38,071 nt of DNA from an uncultured Clostridia bacterium (GCA_938014915.1 CALLQQ010000111.1:1-38071), one strand, 5' to 3'; positions 25,746-33,757 are shown, counted from the first letter of the stretch. The notes: generated by a model from the letters alone, not told the origin. Made by a program: numbers and translations.

Positions 25746-26057
25746 GTGATTTTAGTTAATACTGATTATATTTCAGGGCAGGAGCTAATTACCTTATCAC
25801 TTGTGAGAGGGAGCGTAATTCAATCCAAACATATGGGTAAGGATATAATGGCGGGCTTTAAAACTATGGTAGGTGGGGAGATAAAAGGCTATACCGAGAT
25901 GATGGATGAAGCAAGAGAAATTGCAACGCAAAGAATGATAATGGACGCCGAACGCTATAATGCCGACGCCATTATCAATGTTAGATATGCTTCAGCTGCC
26001 ATAATGCAAGGCGCCGCCGAAGTGATTGTCTATGGTACAGCAGTTAAATTCAAATAG
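25746..26057 (+). CDS. YbjQ/UPF0145-family protein
   Basis: The 103-residue protein has the YbjQ pattern: VNTDYISGQELITLSLVRGSV at the start, a central GGEIKGYTEMMDEAREIATQRMIMDA helix, and NADAIINVRYASAAIMQGAAEVIVYGTAV at the end. Members form pentameric rings and are sometimes called heavy-metal-binding, but no function is established. I chose GTG 25746 because GGGGTGG lies about 6 bases upstream; GTG 25737 is in frame but inside that site. It lies 36 bases after the gamma subunit, possibly on the same transcript. It ends 2 bases from the convergent gene with no terminator hairpin in between. Confidence 0.85.
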   Translation: MILVNTDYISGQELITLSLVRGSVIQSKHMGKDIMAGFKTMVGGEIKGYTEMMDEAREIATQRMIMDAERYNADAIINVRYASAAIMQGAAEVIVYGTAVKFK

Positions 26058-26059
26058 GA

Positions 26060-26680
26060 TTAGAAAACTAAATATAACATAGCAAATATCAGTGCTATAT
26101 CAGCCTCATTATGATAAAGGAGTAACAGCACGAGCAGAATCAATGCCGTATCCTTATCAATGCCGAGGCTGGATAGGAGTCCGCTTATAATCGAGTCAAC
26201 ACTTGCCATGATATTGTCCAGATTCAATATGTCTTTTGAGCCGCTATCATTACCAATGGATAGCGGCTTTTCCCACGCATTATCTGACTTATTGGAATGA
26301 TGCTGCTCTTTATCGGGATAGTGTTCATGCGGATTCTGCTTTTGCGGATTGCGCCGATTAGTGTTCGGGGAATTCCCCCTTCTCTGATTAGACGGGGGCG
26401 ATGGTGATTTAGCTAGTGCGCTCCTACGATTAGGGCAATTGGCACTATGACGTATATTCTGCGTCTGCTTATGTTTATATTGTGGCGACGATTTTGCACG
26501 TTGGCTCATCTGATTTTTGCCCTTATCACGATGTTGGCCCGTCGGGGATTTCTTCGCATATTCGCCAGTTCGCTCATTATTATGATTTGCTTTTCTGCTC
26601 ATTTCGAGCATATGCTGAACATCGGCATCTATTCTAGCCATGAGTTCTTCATTCGAATATTCAGTGCCCTTCCATTTCAA
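26060..26680 (-). CDS. uncharacterised protein with disordered middle and hydrophobic tail
   Basis: I do not recognise this 206-residue protein. Residues 1-35 look helical (YSNEELMARIDADVQHMLEMS). Residues 36-140 are low in complexity and rich in Asn, Lys, Arg, Ser, Pro, Gln and His, so probably disordered and basic. Residues 145-206 form helices ending in a very hydrophobic tail (TALILLVLLLLYHNEADIALIFAMLYLVF). The tail may insert in a membrane or mediate assembly. Similar hydrophobic tails occur in unnamed proteins of Clostridia. Its start overlaps the end of the previous gene by 4 bases, so it is translationally coupled. Confidence 0.65.
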   Translation of the reverse strand: MKWKGTEYSNEELMARIDADVQHMLEMSRKANHNNERTGEYAKKSPTGQHRDKGKNQMSQRAKSSPQYKHKQTQNIRHSANCPNRRSALAKSPSPPSNQRRGNSPNTNRRNPQKQNPHEHYPDKEQHHSNKSDNAWEKPLSIGNDSGSKDILNLDNIMASVDSIISGLLSSLGIDKDTALILLVLLLLYHNEADIALIFAMLYLVF

Positions 26681-27090
26681 AAGAGCTCACCCCCGAATAA
26701 GCCGGAATCCTTAATAAGTGGGAGTAATGCAATTAGCTTCATAATCTTAATTGCACCGTCGACTTTTTCTTTATTTTCATCTTTTAAATGCGGGCGCAAT
26801 GCTAGCAATAATTGTGAATTCTTATCGCCGCCCTTTGACGAGGTAAACATATCTTTCATCTTGAGCAGCATACCAATATCAATATCGCCGAGGATGCTCT
26901 CACCATCTTCAGAATGTTGGTGTGATGAATCCCCATCTTGTGCGCCACCGAACATATCGCCAAGTGCCGAAAGATCGGGCATTTCGCCATTTTCCCCGCC
27001 GAGCATCGCCGCAAGCTCCTTAATCTGTGCCTGCCCCTCCTCACTATTGAGAATATTCTCAATCTTGCTAGTTAAATCATCCACTACCAT
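26677..27090 (-). CDS. uncharacterised small acidic protein
   Basis: I do not recognise this 137-residue protein. It has an N-terminal helix (LTSKIENILNSEEGQAQIKELAAMLGG), a glycine- and acid-rich central part (residues about 32-65, with MFGGAQDGDSSHQHSEDGE), then helical repeats ending MKLIALLPLIKDSGLFGGELF. It has no signal peptide or cysteine. AGGAGGGA precedes the start; the annotated start MVVDDL is GTG or ATG within a few bases (GGATGGTAGTGGATG region). It sits 34 bases after the 82-residue gene and overlaps the third gene by 4 bases. It is probably part of a three-gene operon of unknown role. Confidence 0.7.
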   Translation of the reverse strand: MVVDDLTSKIENILNSEEGQAQIKELAAMLGGENGEMPDLSALGDMFGGAQDGDSSHQHSEDGESILGDIDIGMLLKMKDMFTSSKGGDKNSQLLLALRPHLKDENKEKVDGAIKIMKLIALLPLIKDSGLFGGELF

Positions 27091-27124
27091 CCCTCCTTTT
27101 TAAAAGTGGCAGGCGGGCTATTAG

Positions 27125-27373
27125 TTAATCTTCCTGCCCCGATATTTTCTTCAGCATCTCCTGCGCTTCAGGTGATGAGAGGATTTGATTTGCGACATTA
27201 GGACTTTTAAGTATTTGCTGAATCTTTTGTGCGTCATTCGGACGCAGCGTGGTTAGTGCTTCTTCGACATTGCCCGATTCGAGTGCTTGCAACAGTTCTT
27301 CGGGCGATTTACCGGACTTTTTACTAACCATGTTCAACATCATTTTAAGCATCTTTGGATCGATTTTATTCAT
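27125..27373 (-). CDS. uncharacterised small helical protein
   Basis: This 82-residue protein is not one I recognise. It is predicted to be all helical: KMLKMMLNMVSKKSGKSPEE, then LLQALESGNVEEALTTL and AQKIQQILKSP. The two SP-x-A/V segments (SPNVANQIL, SPEAQEMLKK) look like a short internal repeat. A similar phrase, SEEGQAQIKELA, occurs in the next gene, suggesting common ancestry of parts. It has a good ribosome binding site (TTTGGAGG). It is the first gene of the three-gene run and is divergent from the phosphodiesterase gene. Confidence 0.7.
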   Translation of the reverse strand: MNKIDPKMLKMMLNMVSKKSGKSPEELLQALESGNVEEALTTLRPNDAQKIQQILKSPNVANQILSSPEAQEMLKKISGQED

Positions 27374-27431
27374 TATAAGCCTCCAAACTAAAAAATTGTA
27401 TAAGTTTACTATATCGGTTATTTCTATAATA

Positions 27432-27440
27432 TGCTATAAT
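27432..27440 (+). promoter_or_regulatory. extended -10 promoter of the phosphodiesterase gene
   Basis: TGCTATAAT (27432-27440) is a perfect extended -10; another TATAAT lies 10 bases upstream. No good -35 is seen, as is common with extended -10 sites. It lies 44 bases before the start codon. Confidence 0.5.
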
Positions 27441-27484
27441 AAGATATCATAGAAGTAATGATATTTACAGCAGAGGATGGTAAT

Positions 27485-27967
27485 ATGAGGATTGTTGTCG
27501 TGGCGGATACGCATAGAGATTACTATATGCTCAAGGAAGTTGTCGAGGATAACCTTGACGCTGATGCTTTCATCCATCTTGGCGACGGAGAAAACGAATT
27601 GCGGGATATGGAGCAGCTCTTCCCCCATAAGATGTTCTATTTCGTGCAGGGGAATAGGGATTATGCATCTAAGGCGAAGGTGACCGACATTCTTAATCTT
27701 GGCGGTAAGAAGATTTTAATTACGCATGGGCACCATTATGATGTTCGTGAAACGATGGATAATCTTGTTAATACGGCGAAGCACAATGATGTAGATATAG
27801 CCCTATATGGGCATACGCATCTGTATTCTTATTCTTGCATAGATGGTATATATGTTATGAATCCGGGTAGCTTGCATGCGCCGAGGGGCAGACGATACCG
27901 TTCTTACGGTACGATAGACATCAGTGGTGACGATGTTGCCATCAATATCATCGAGATAAAGAGATAG
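27485..27967 (+). CDS. YfcE/MJ0936-type metallophosphoesterase
   Basis: The 160-residue protein has the full metal-binding set of the calcineurin-like small phosphodiesterases: ADTHRD (D8, H10), HLGDGEN, GNRD (in QGNRDYA), ITHGHHYDV and GHTH. It is likely a phosphodiesterase or phosphatase of broad substrate range; the natural substrate is not known for most members. I chose the ATG at 27485 because family proteins start with MRIVVVADTH and a GAGG site lies 7 bases upstream; the frame begins earlier at 27458 without support. The gene is alone, with a terminator about 130 bases downstream. Confidence 0.88.
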   Translation: MRIVVVADTHRDYYMLKEVVEDNLDADAFIHLGDGENELRDMEQLFPHKMFYFVQGNRDYASKAKVTDILNLGGKKILITHGHHYDVRETMDNLVNTAKHNDVDIALYGHTHLYSYSCIDGIYVMNPGSLHAPRGRRYRSYGTIDISGDDVAINIIEIKR

Positions 27968-28094
27968 CACATCTTCTTTATTAAAGCCGCATCGCTTAAC
28001 AACGACTTCCTCCAAGACAATAATAATGCTCTGTGGTATTCTATGCCGGCATTTGATAAAAGGTGCAATTTATTTACTTAACGCTACATAAACT

Positions 28095-28127
28095 AATCGG
28101 GCAAGGGAATTAATCCCTTGCCCGATT
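28095..28127. terminator. bidirectional terminator between phosphodiesterase and transglutaminase genes
   Basis: TCGGGCAAGGGA (28097-28108) pairs perfectly with TCCCTTGCCCGA (28114-28125), flanked by AA and TT. The flanking genes converge. The 27968-28094 stretch holds no gene that I can see. Confidence 0.88.
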
Positions 28128-28139
28128 TAATTTGCGTAC

Positions 28140-29156
28140 CTAGTAATATTCCCGTCTTTCGACTAAATCGAACCGATGATCGGCGCTGATGGCCTCAATT
28201 GAAATATCGAAGAACTTTAAATTTGTACTTCCGTCACGGTATTCGCCACCCGAATATGTATTCTGCGTGTTCCAAGTAGTATCGACAAAGACCCAGCGTT
28301 CATCAATCCATACGGCATTCCACTCATGGCGCTCACTTGATTCCTCCAGCTTAGAATGGCTGATGTTCCTCTGGATAGTGCCGCCACGGATATTGATAAC
28401 ATCAAGCCCCTGCGCATTGCACAATGCGGCATAGATATTAGCAAATCCAGCGCATACGGTGCGGCGGTTAGAAATTATATTATCTAAAGTAATATTTGAT
28501 AATGTAACGGAATCCTCACTTGCGTCAAAATCATAATATATATTTGACGATACCCATTGTGATATGGCTAGAGCCTTTTCGTAATCGGTTTTTGCGTCAA
28601 CACAGATTTCATTGCTAAGATTCTCAACTGCGTCAAGAATATTGTTTGTTGAATTTATATCGTCGGCAATATAGCTAGCGGTGATATCCTTATCAATTTC
28701 TATAATAGCATCGAGTTGCGTTCGGTTTTGCTCAATCATGCTATAATTGGGCAGGATCCACTGCCCGTTTTGCCGAAAGATTCGGTAGTAGAATGTATCG
28801 CCATTATCAAGTGTGAAGTCAAGTGAGTATTCGCCATTTCTAGCGGTGCTAGTTAGCGCTGCGGTAAATTCCCCATTGGAGTTTACCTGCGGATCTGAAT
28901 GCAAATTCGATGGAGTGAGCTGGATACGGCTTAACGTCGATGGATAGAATCTACCTTCTATAAAAATGCTATTGCCGTCGGTGGTAATTTTCGCATAGTG
29001 CTGCGGATTATATGATGTTATCAATTCGGGTAGAGAATTGAAATTGTCGGATTTACCGCAACTAACATTAGAAATTGCAATTAAAAAGGCGATAAAGATG
29101 CATAATAGAAAATAAGCAACACGACTAACTGCCGATTTTAAACTCATAAATTGCAA
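28140..29156 (-). CDS. exported transglutaminase-like protein
   Basis: The 338-residue protein has an N-terminal export segment (about 16-31, AYFLLCIFIAFLIAISN) that ends in VSC-G, a poor lipobox. An Ig-like or beta-rich region follows, then a transglutaminase-like core with C235 in RRTVCAGFANIYAALC, H277 in RHEWNAVWID and D292 in WVFVDTTWN. This Cys-His-Asp set fits a transglutaminase-like hydrolase or peptidase outside the cell. I chose TTG 29156 because GGGGTGA is properly spaced; ATG 29147 is an alternative. A frame extends to 29225 but that start lies in the promoter. Substrate unknown. Confidence 0.8.
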   Translation of the reverse strand: MQFMSLKSAVSRVAYFLLCIFIAFLIAISNVSCGKSDNFNSLPELITSYNPQHYAKITTDGNSIFIEGRFYPSTLSRIQLTPSNLHSDPQVNSNGEFTAALTSTARNGEYSLDFTLDNGDTFYYRIFRQNGQWILPNYSMIEQNRTQLDAIIEIDKDITASYIADDINSTNNILDAVENLSNEICVDAKTDYEKALAISQWVSSNIYYDFDASEDSVTLSNITLDNIISNRRTVCAGFANIYAALCNAQGLDVINIRGGTIQRNISHSKLEESSERHEWNAVWIDERWVFVDTTWNTQNTYSGGEYRDGSTNLKFFDISIEAISADHRFDLVERREYY

Positions 29157-29190
29157 AAATTCACCCCATTCATCATTAGAATATGCAATA

Positions 29191-29218
29191 ATTATATCAC
29201 TATGAAAATAATTGTCAA
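29191..29218 (-). promoter_or_regulatory. perfect sigma-A promoter of the transglutaminase-like gene
   Basis: Minus strand TTGACA (29218-29213), 16-base spacer, TATAAT (29196-29191) with an extended -10 TG. Both hexamers are exact. It lies 35 bases before the chosen TTG start and supports that start over the longer frame. Confidence 0.85.
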
Positions 29219-29272
29219 CGCACAAAATACTGTATCATTACAAAAAGGAATTGAATAGTATGTATTGCTAGG

Positions 29273-29305
29273 TACAAAAAATTATCGCTCCCCTGATTTT
29301 TTGTA
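29273..29305. repeat. inverted repeat upstream of the MazF gene
   Basis: TACAAAAAAT (29273-29282) is mirrored as ATTTTTTGTA (29296-29305) around a 13-base GC-richer centre. It lies about 60 bases before the toxin gene and could be an operator or a weak terminator. No promoter hexamers could be placed with confidence between it and the gene. Confidence 0.4.
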
Positions 29306-29367
29306 TAAGTTGCAACAAACTGGCAAAAATATAAGTATAAATCATAGGGCGAAGGAGTGTATTTCGT

Positions 29368-29721
29368 GTGTCGATAAAGAGGGGAGAAATCTATTACGCA
29401 GATTTGAGTCCTGTTGTAGGCTCCGAACAAGGGGGAGTACGTCCCGTATTAATCGTACAAAATGATGTTGGCAACAAACATAGTCCAACTGTAATAGCGG
29501 CAGCAATAACGAGCCAAAGGGAAAAGGCAAAGTTACCAACACATATTGAGCTCAATGCTCAAAGTTGCGGACTTGCTAAAGATTCCGTTGTGTTATTAGA
29601 ACAGATTAGAACAATCGATAAAAAGAGATTAAAAGAAAAAATGGGAGTGCTCGATACTAGCTCAATGGGCAAGATTAACACAGCACTTACAATTAGTTTT
29701 GGACTGCGAACAGATACTTAA
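29368..29721 (+). CDS. MazF/EndoA-type mRNA endoribonuclease toxin
   Basis: The 117-residue protein is full-length and close in sequence to Bacillus EndoA (NdoA), which cuts mRNA at short sequences and slows growth under stress. It begins KRGEIYYADLSPVVGSEQGGVRPVLIVQND; the catalytic residues R25 (in VRPVL) and T48 (in AAITSQ) are present, and QIRTIDKKRLKEKMG follows the family. The start is GTG behind AAGGAG. No antitoxin gene (MazE/EndoAI type) lies in the 210 bases upstream, nor downstream, where a terminator follows. The antitoxin may be encoded elsewhere, or the protein may act alone. The next gene (minus strand) is a GGDEF-EAL protein. Confidence 0.94.
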   Translation: MSIKRGEIYYADLSPVVGSEQGGVRPVLIVQNDVGNKHSPTVIAAAITSQREKAKLPTHIELNAQSCGLAKDSVVLLEQIRTIDKKRLKEKMGVLDTSSMGKINTALTISFGLRTDT

Positions 29722-29744
29722 TAGCTTACATAGAAGGCTAGCTA

Positions 29745-29774
29745 AAACCCCTATGCTAAAATGCATAGGGGTTT
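29745..29774. terminator. bidirectional terminator between MazF and GGDEF-EAL genes
   Basis: AAACCCCTATGC (29745-29756) pairs perfectly with GCATAGGGGTTT (29763-29774) around TAAAAT. The flanking genes converge. Confidence 0.9.
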
Positions 29775-29801
29775 ATAGTTCTATTTAATATGTAATGGAA
29801 A

Positions 29802-32258
29802 TTACTTTCCTTCCTGTCTACTTCCTAGCAGGAATTTGACGGCATCACGCTCTGACAATGGCTTCCCAAGAAGATAGCCCTGAACAAGATCAATGTTTAG
29901 CTTATTGAGATAGTCATATTGACCCTGTGTTTCGACGCCTTCGGCAACGGTTTTAATATCTAGACTATGTACAAGATTGATTATAGAGCCGGTAATAGCA
30001 TAATCCTTTTTACTATTGAAAATTTCATCAATAAAACTTTTATCTATCTTTAGATACCTTATAGGGAAGTTCTTCAGATAGCTAAGAGATGAGTATCCAG
30101 TACCAAAATCATCAAGGGCGATTATTACACCATAGTTGACAAGCTTTGTTAAAATATCGTTGGCACTTTCCGTAAAATTGAAAAGGACATTCTCGGTAAT
30201 TTCTAGCTGCAACATATGCGGCTTGATATTCGCATTTTTGACAGCGCTCACAACTACGTCATAGAAGTCGGGTCGTTTAATTTGTTCGGGGGAGATATTT
30301 ACCGACATTACAAGTTCATCGCCGTAAACATCACAGAACTTCTTATGAATACGGCACGATTCTTCAAGAATCCATGTACCGATGGAAATTATAGTGCCCG
30401 TATTTTCGGCTATTGCAATGAATTCGTCGGGCGGAACAATCCCCAATTCCTCATTATTCCATCTAATCAATGCCTCAAATCCATAAATGTTGCCCGATTT
30501 AGCACTAACAATTGGTTGATAGTTTAAATACAGCTCATTATTATCAAGGGCATTGTTGAGATATTGACCAACTTGGGATTTCTTCTGTATATTATCATGA
30601 ATGGTCGAATTGTAGAATTCGACACGGCTCTTGCCTAAATCTTTAGCTAGATGCATTGCCATATCGCAGTTACGCAGTAAATCGTCGGGCGATAATGAAT
30701 CGGTGGGGAATATTGACACTCCAGCACTTGTCCTAATAAATAGTTCCTTGCCGAGCACTTTAATCGGTTCTTTAAGCATTAGGGTTAGCTTATCGAAAAA
30801 GGCAATTACATCTTCCTCCCCTTCAATATCTGAAAGTATTACAAGGAATTCATCACCGCCGAAACGTGATACGACATCTTCGTTTTTCACGCATGATTGC
30901 AACACATCGGAAAAGCGCATTAATACTTCATCGCCGAAACTATGCCCGAGTGTGTCGTTAACAAGCTTGAAGTCATCTAAATCGATAAAACAAACTGCCA
31001 ATTTCTTGCCTTTGATTCGTGCATCACGTGTATAGCTAGTTAACTTGCTAATGAAAACACGTCGGTTTGGCAATCCTGTCAGTAAATCGGAATGTGCGTA
31101 ACTCTCAATAATGCGCATCTTATTTTCAAGTTCGCCCGTCATACCGTCGATAGCGCCAGCGATTTGCCCGAGTTCATTACTTGAGCCACTGCCAATTTTT
31201 ATATTGTATTCGCCGCCAGAAATATATTCAATTGCACTAAGTATAGATGGTATATCTTTAAATGTTCTTCTGATAAAGAAAGTTAGAATGGCGATTAAAA
31301 AGAATCCAACGATGATTAGGCTAAGGATCGACATTATGCCGTAATGGACTAGTCCCCCACTAACGGCGGTTGTTTCAATAAAGATGGCGAGCGACCACCC
31401 TGTGAGCGGTATATTCGTATATTTTACGTATGTAGGTTCGCCGTTGATTTCCATCTTATCGAATGAGCTGCCACCATTCAACATATCGGTTGCAATTGTG
31501 CCCACTATATCTTCCCTTAAATGCAAATCGTATTGCAGATGAAGATTTTCATCGGGACTGTAAATTACAGTACCGTCGGAAGCAACAAGTAATGGCGAAC
31601 TCTGCCCGTCCGGAACGGAGAATTGCCCCATTATATCAGGCAATGTATCGAGATATATATTTGCGCCGATATACCCGATAATATCATTTTCATCAAATAC
31701 GGGCTTAATAATGAAGATAGCTGGTTCACCCGTTGCAGAACTAACAATGGGGAATGAGAACCACGCCGCATCTTTATCCGTAATTGATGATGCTTGTCCA
31801 TACCACGGACGTTCTTTTAAATTATATTCAGGCTTAGATATTTTGCCGTCGCTTGAAACAAGAAAATTAGAATTCTCACTAACAAGCCAAGTAAGACCGA
31901 GGTCGGAGTCGATTTCTAGTGCTGAATTCAGTGATGAAAGCACATCTTGATAATCGTCATTCAACTTCGCTTCTTCACGGGAAATATCACTTTCCATATA
32001 CGTTTTAATCGCAGGATTTGATGCAAGTTGTTTTACGATAGTCGATTTATTATAGAAGTAATCGTCTATCGTATTGGCCATCTGCTCACTTTGCAACGCT
32101 AGGCTATGTTCGACATTATCCTCTAGCAATCTTTTTAGTTTAATCTGATTAAATGCAATTAATCCGCAATAGACGACAACATTCGCAGTAATAATTATTA
32201 TTAGTAACTTTGTCAATATGCTTGAATTGAGTCTTTCTTTGAACTTCTTAAATGGCAT
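29802..32258 (-). CDS. membrane sensor with GGDEF and EAL domains
   Basis: The 818-residue protein has a membrane segment at about 14-36, an outside Cache domain (about 37-300, with ERPWYGQA), a second segment at about 305-329, HAMP-like about 330-380, GGDEF about 385-545 and EAL about 560-815. The GGDEF signature is intact at 467-471 with DLLTGLPNRR and FIDLDDFK before it; the inhibitory RxxD site is KNED. The EAL part has EALIRW (595-600), DDFGTGYSS (716-724) and EGVET (773-777), so both making and breaking of cyclic di-GMP look possible. Which dominates cannot be told. The start is ATG 32258 behind AGGAGG. It has its own promoter. Confidence 0.93.
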   Translation of the reverse strand: MPFKKFKERLNSSILTKLLIIIITANVVVYCGLIAFNQIKLKRLLEDNVEHSLALQSEQMANTIDDYFYNKSTIVKQLASNPAIKTYMESDISREEAKLNDDYQDVLSSLNSALEIDSDLGLTWLVSENSNFLVSSDGKISKPEYNLKERPWYGQASSITDKDAAWFSFPIVSSATGEPAIFIIKPVFDENDIIGYIGANIYLDTLPDIMGQFSVPDGQSSPLLVASDGTVIYSPDENLHLQYDLHLREDIVGTIATDMLNGGSSFDKMEINGEPTYVKYTNIPLTGWSLAIFIETTAVSGGLVHYGIMSILSLIIVGFFLIAILTFFIRRTFKDIPSILSAIEYISGGEYNIKIGSGSSNELGQIAGAIDGMTGELENKMRIIESYAHSDLLTGLPNRRVFISKLTSYTRDARIKGKKLAVCFIDLDDFKLVNDTLGHSFGDEVLMRFSDVLQSCVKNEDVVSRFGGDEFLVILSDIEGEEDVIAFFDKLTLMLKEPIKVLGKELFIRTSAGVSIFPTDSLSPDDLLRNCDMAMHLAKDLGKSRVEFYNSTIHDNIQKKSQVGQYLNNALDNNELYLNYQPIVSAKSGNIYGFEALIRWNNEELGIVPPDEFIAIAENTGTIISIGTWILEESCRIHKKFCDVYGDELVMSVNISPEQIKRPDFYDVVVSAVKNANIKPHMLQLEITENVLFNFTESANDILTKLVNYGVIIALDDFGTGYSSLSYLKNFPIRYLKIDKSFIDEIFNSKKDYAITGSIINLVHSLDIKTVAEGVETQGQYDYLNKLNIDLVQGYLLGKPLSERDAVKFLLGSRQEGK

Positions 32259-32289
32259 ATCAAATCCTCCTTGAAATGATACTGAAATC

Positions 32290-32318
32290 ATTATACCATT
32301 ATAAATGAAAACTTTCAA
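32290..32318 (-). promoter_or_regulatory. sigma-A-type promoter of the GGDEF-EAL gene
   Basis: Minus strand TTGAAA (32318-32313), 17-base spacer, TATAAT (32295-32290) with extended -10 TG. It lies 31 bases before the start codon. Confidence 0.8.
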
Positions 32319-32390
32319 TCAAAAAAACGTATGGTATAACCAAAGTGTGGAGAAAATTCATCTGATAATCTGTGCATAATTACCAAAGTG

Positions 32391-32428
32391 TAAAAAGGCA
32401 TCCGCAACAATGAGTTGCGAATGCCTTT
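32391..32428 (-). terminator. terminator of the galK transcript
   Basis: AAAGGCAT-CGCAAC (32394-32408) pairs with GTTGCG-ATGCCTTT (32414-32428) with one mismatch; on the minus strand it runs into TTTTTA. It lies 25 bases past the galK stop. Confidence 0.82.
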
Positions 32429-32452
32429 AAATCTATTCATAATCAAGTGCGG

Positions 32453-33706
32453 TTAGCTAATTTGAGGCACTCTAACGCCGCCGACAGGGCGAATCCGCAA
32501 TATGTGACAACTATTGCAACCGAAAATCTTTTCAACGTGGATCTTGAAATGTGCAAGAACGGAATTCGGGACAAATGCTTGTATCGTACCAGCGAATCCC
32601 CCTCCATGAACTCTGCTTGCGCCCCGTCCTTGTAGTGATGATTCAACTATATATAGTGCTAGGGAAATGCTCTGATTATCATAATCGGTGACGGCATAGA
32701 TGTTTTGCAGCAGCTTAAATGACGAATCACCCGATTCATTTATTGTAGCTAGGAATGCGTCAAAATCATCAACTTCCAATTCATATTGAAGTCTAGTCAC
32801 CCTATCATTTTCATCAAAGAAATGTAAAGCCCTTAAAACGGCCCTATCGCCGAATTTCTTACGTAAATTATCAATATTAAGTAGAACGTCTGCACGATTA
32901 ATTTTCCTGAGTGCATCGCATGAAAAATATGATGCAATCGCCTTCATATCACTCGGTATGAGGGCATATTCGTCAGTTAAATCAGCGTGGTCACCCTTTG
33001 TATCAATAATGCATAGCGTATGCCCCGACGAATCAAAGTCATAATCAATTTTATCTATTGTCGGATTATTTGGCTGGGCGAAGTCAATCGCTATAAAGCC
33101 GCCGACCGATGATGCCATTTGATCCATCAGCCCCGATGGTTTGCCAAAGTATATATTCTCAGCATATTGGGAAATTTGGGCGATCTTAACCGCAGGAATC
33201 TTCTCATTATTGTAAAGATGGTTTAGCACCGTGCCGATTAGAACTTCAAACGCGGCGGAAGATGAAAGACCCGATCCTTTTAATACGTCGGATGTCGTAT
33301 ACGCATTGAATCCACCGATGTTATAACCGTCTTTTACAAGACCGGCGGCAATTCCTCTAATTAAAGCGGCTGAAGAATTCATCTCATCTTCTACAACATC
33401 AAGATTATCAAGGTTAACAACATCAACATCGAATCCTTCGGATTTAACAGTGATAGTCATATCCGATGTTGGAGCGACCACTGCGATAATATCAAGATTG
33501 ACACTTGCGGCGAGGACTTTGCCTAGATTGTGATCAGTGTGATTACCGCCAATTTCCGTACGACCCGGCGCCGAAAAAAGCAGATAATCCGAATTGCCAT
33601 ATAGAGAACAAAAATTTTCAATTGCATCGTCATAGCGCTGTTTTTGGCTATCAAGATTTTCTTCGCCATATAGCTTAATTAGCATACTTTCAAATTCGTT
33701 ATACAT
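32453..33706 (-). CDS. galK: galactokinase
   Basis: The 417-residue GHMP-family kinase phosphorylates galactose for the Leloir pathway. The galactose-binding signature GRTEIGGNHTDHN is at 48-60, the ATP loop GSGLSSSAA follows in the middle, DQMASSVGGF carries the catalytic aspartate, and the C-terminal motif reads SRVHGGGFAGTIQAF. The EIGGNHTDH form is the clostridial-type version of the NLIGEHTDY signature. GGAGGAG precedes the ATG. No galT, galE or sugar transporter adjoins it; the upstream gene on the same strand, 51 bases away, is a RodA-type protein, so the pair may share a transcript without a shared pathway. Confidence 0.94.
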   Translation of the reverse strand: MYNEFESMLIKLYGEENLDSQKQRYDDAIENFCSLYGNSDYLLFSAPGRTEIGGNHTDHNLGKVLAASVNLDIIAVVAPTSDMTITVKSEGFDVDVVNLDNLDVVEDEMNSSAALIRGIAAGLVKDGYNIGGFNAYTTSDVLKGSGLSSSAAFEVLIGTVLNHLYNNEKIPAVKIAQISQYAENIYFGKPSGLMDQMASSVGGFIAIDFAQPNNPTIDKIDYDFDSSGHTLCIIDTKGDHADLTDEYALIPSDMKAIASYFSCDALRKINRADVLLNIDNLRKKFGDRAVLRALHFFDENDRVTRLQYELEVDDFDAFLATINESGDSSFKLLQNIYAVTDYDNQSISLALYIVESSLQGRGASRVHGGGFAGTIQAFVPNSVLAHFKIHVEKIFGCNSCHILRIRPVGGVRVPQIS

Positions 33707-33757
33707 GTATTTGCTCCTCCAATGTTACTACAAATTTTGCTCATTTTTCTGTTGTAA

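Noticed and set aside
26447..27103. 218-codon open frame on the + strand
   Set aside because: It lies opposite two overlapping minus-strand genes, has no ribosome binding site, and its product is serine- and phenylalanine-rich as expected for antisense of charged helical proteins.
29226..29367. MazE/EndoAI antitoxin gene upstream of the toxin
   Set aside because: No frame of useful length with a start and ribosome binding site is found in this stretch.
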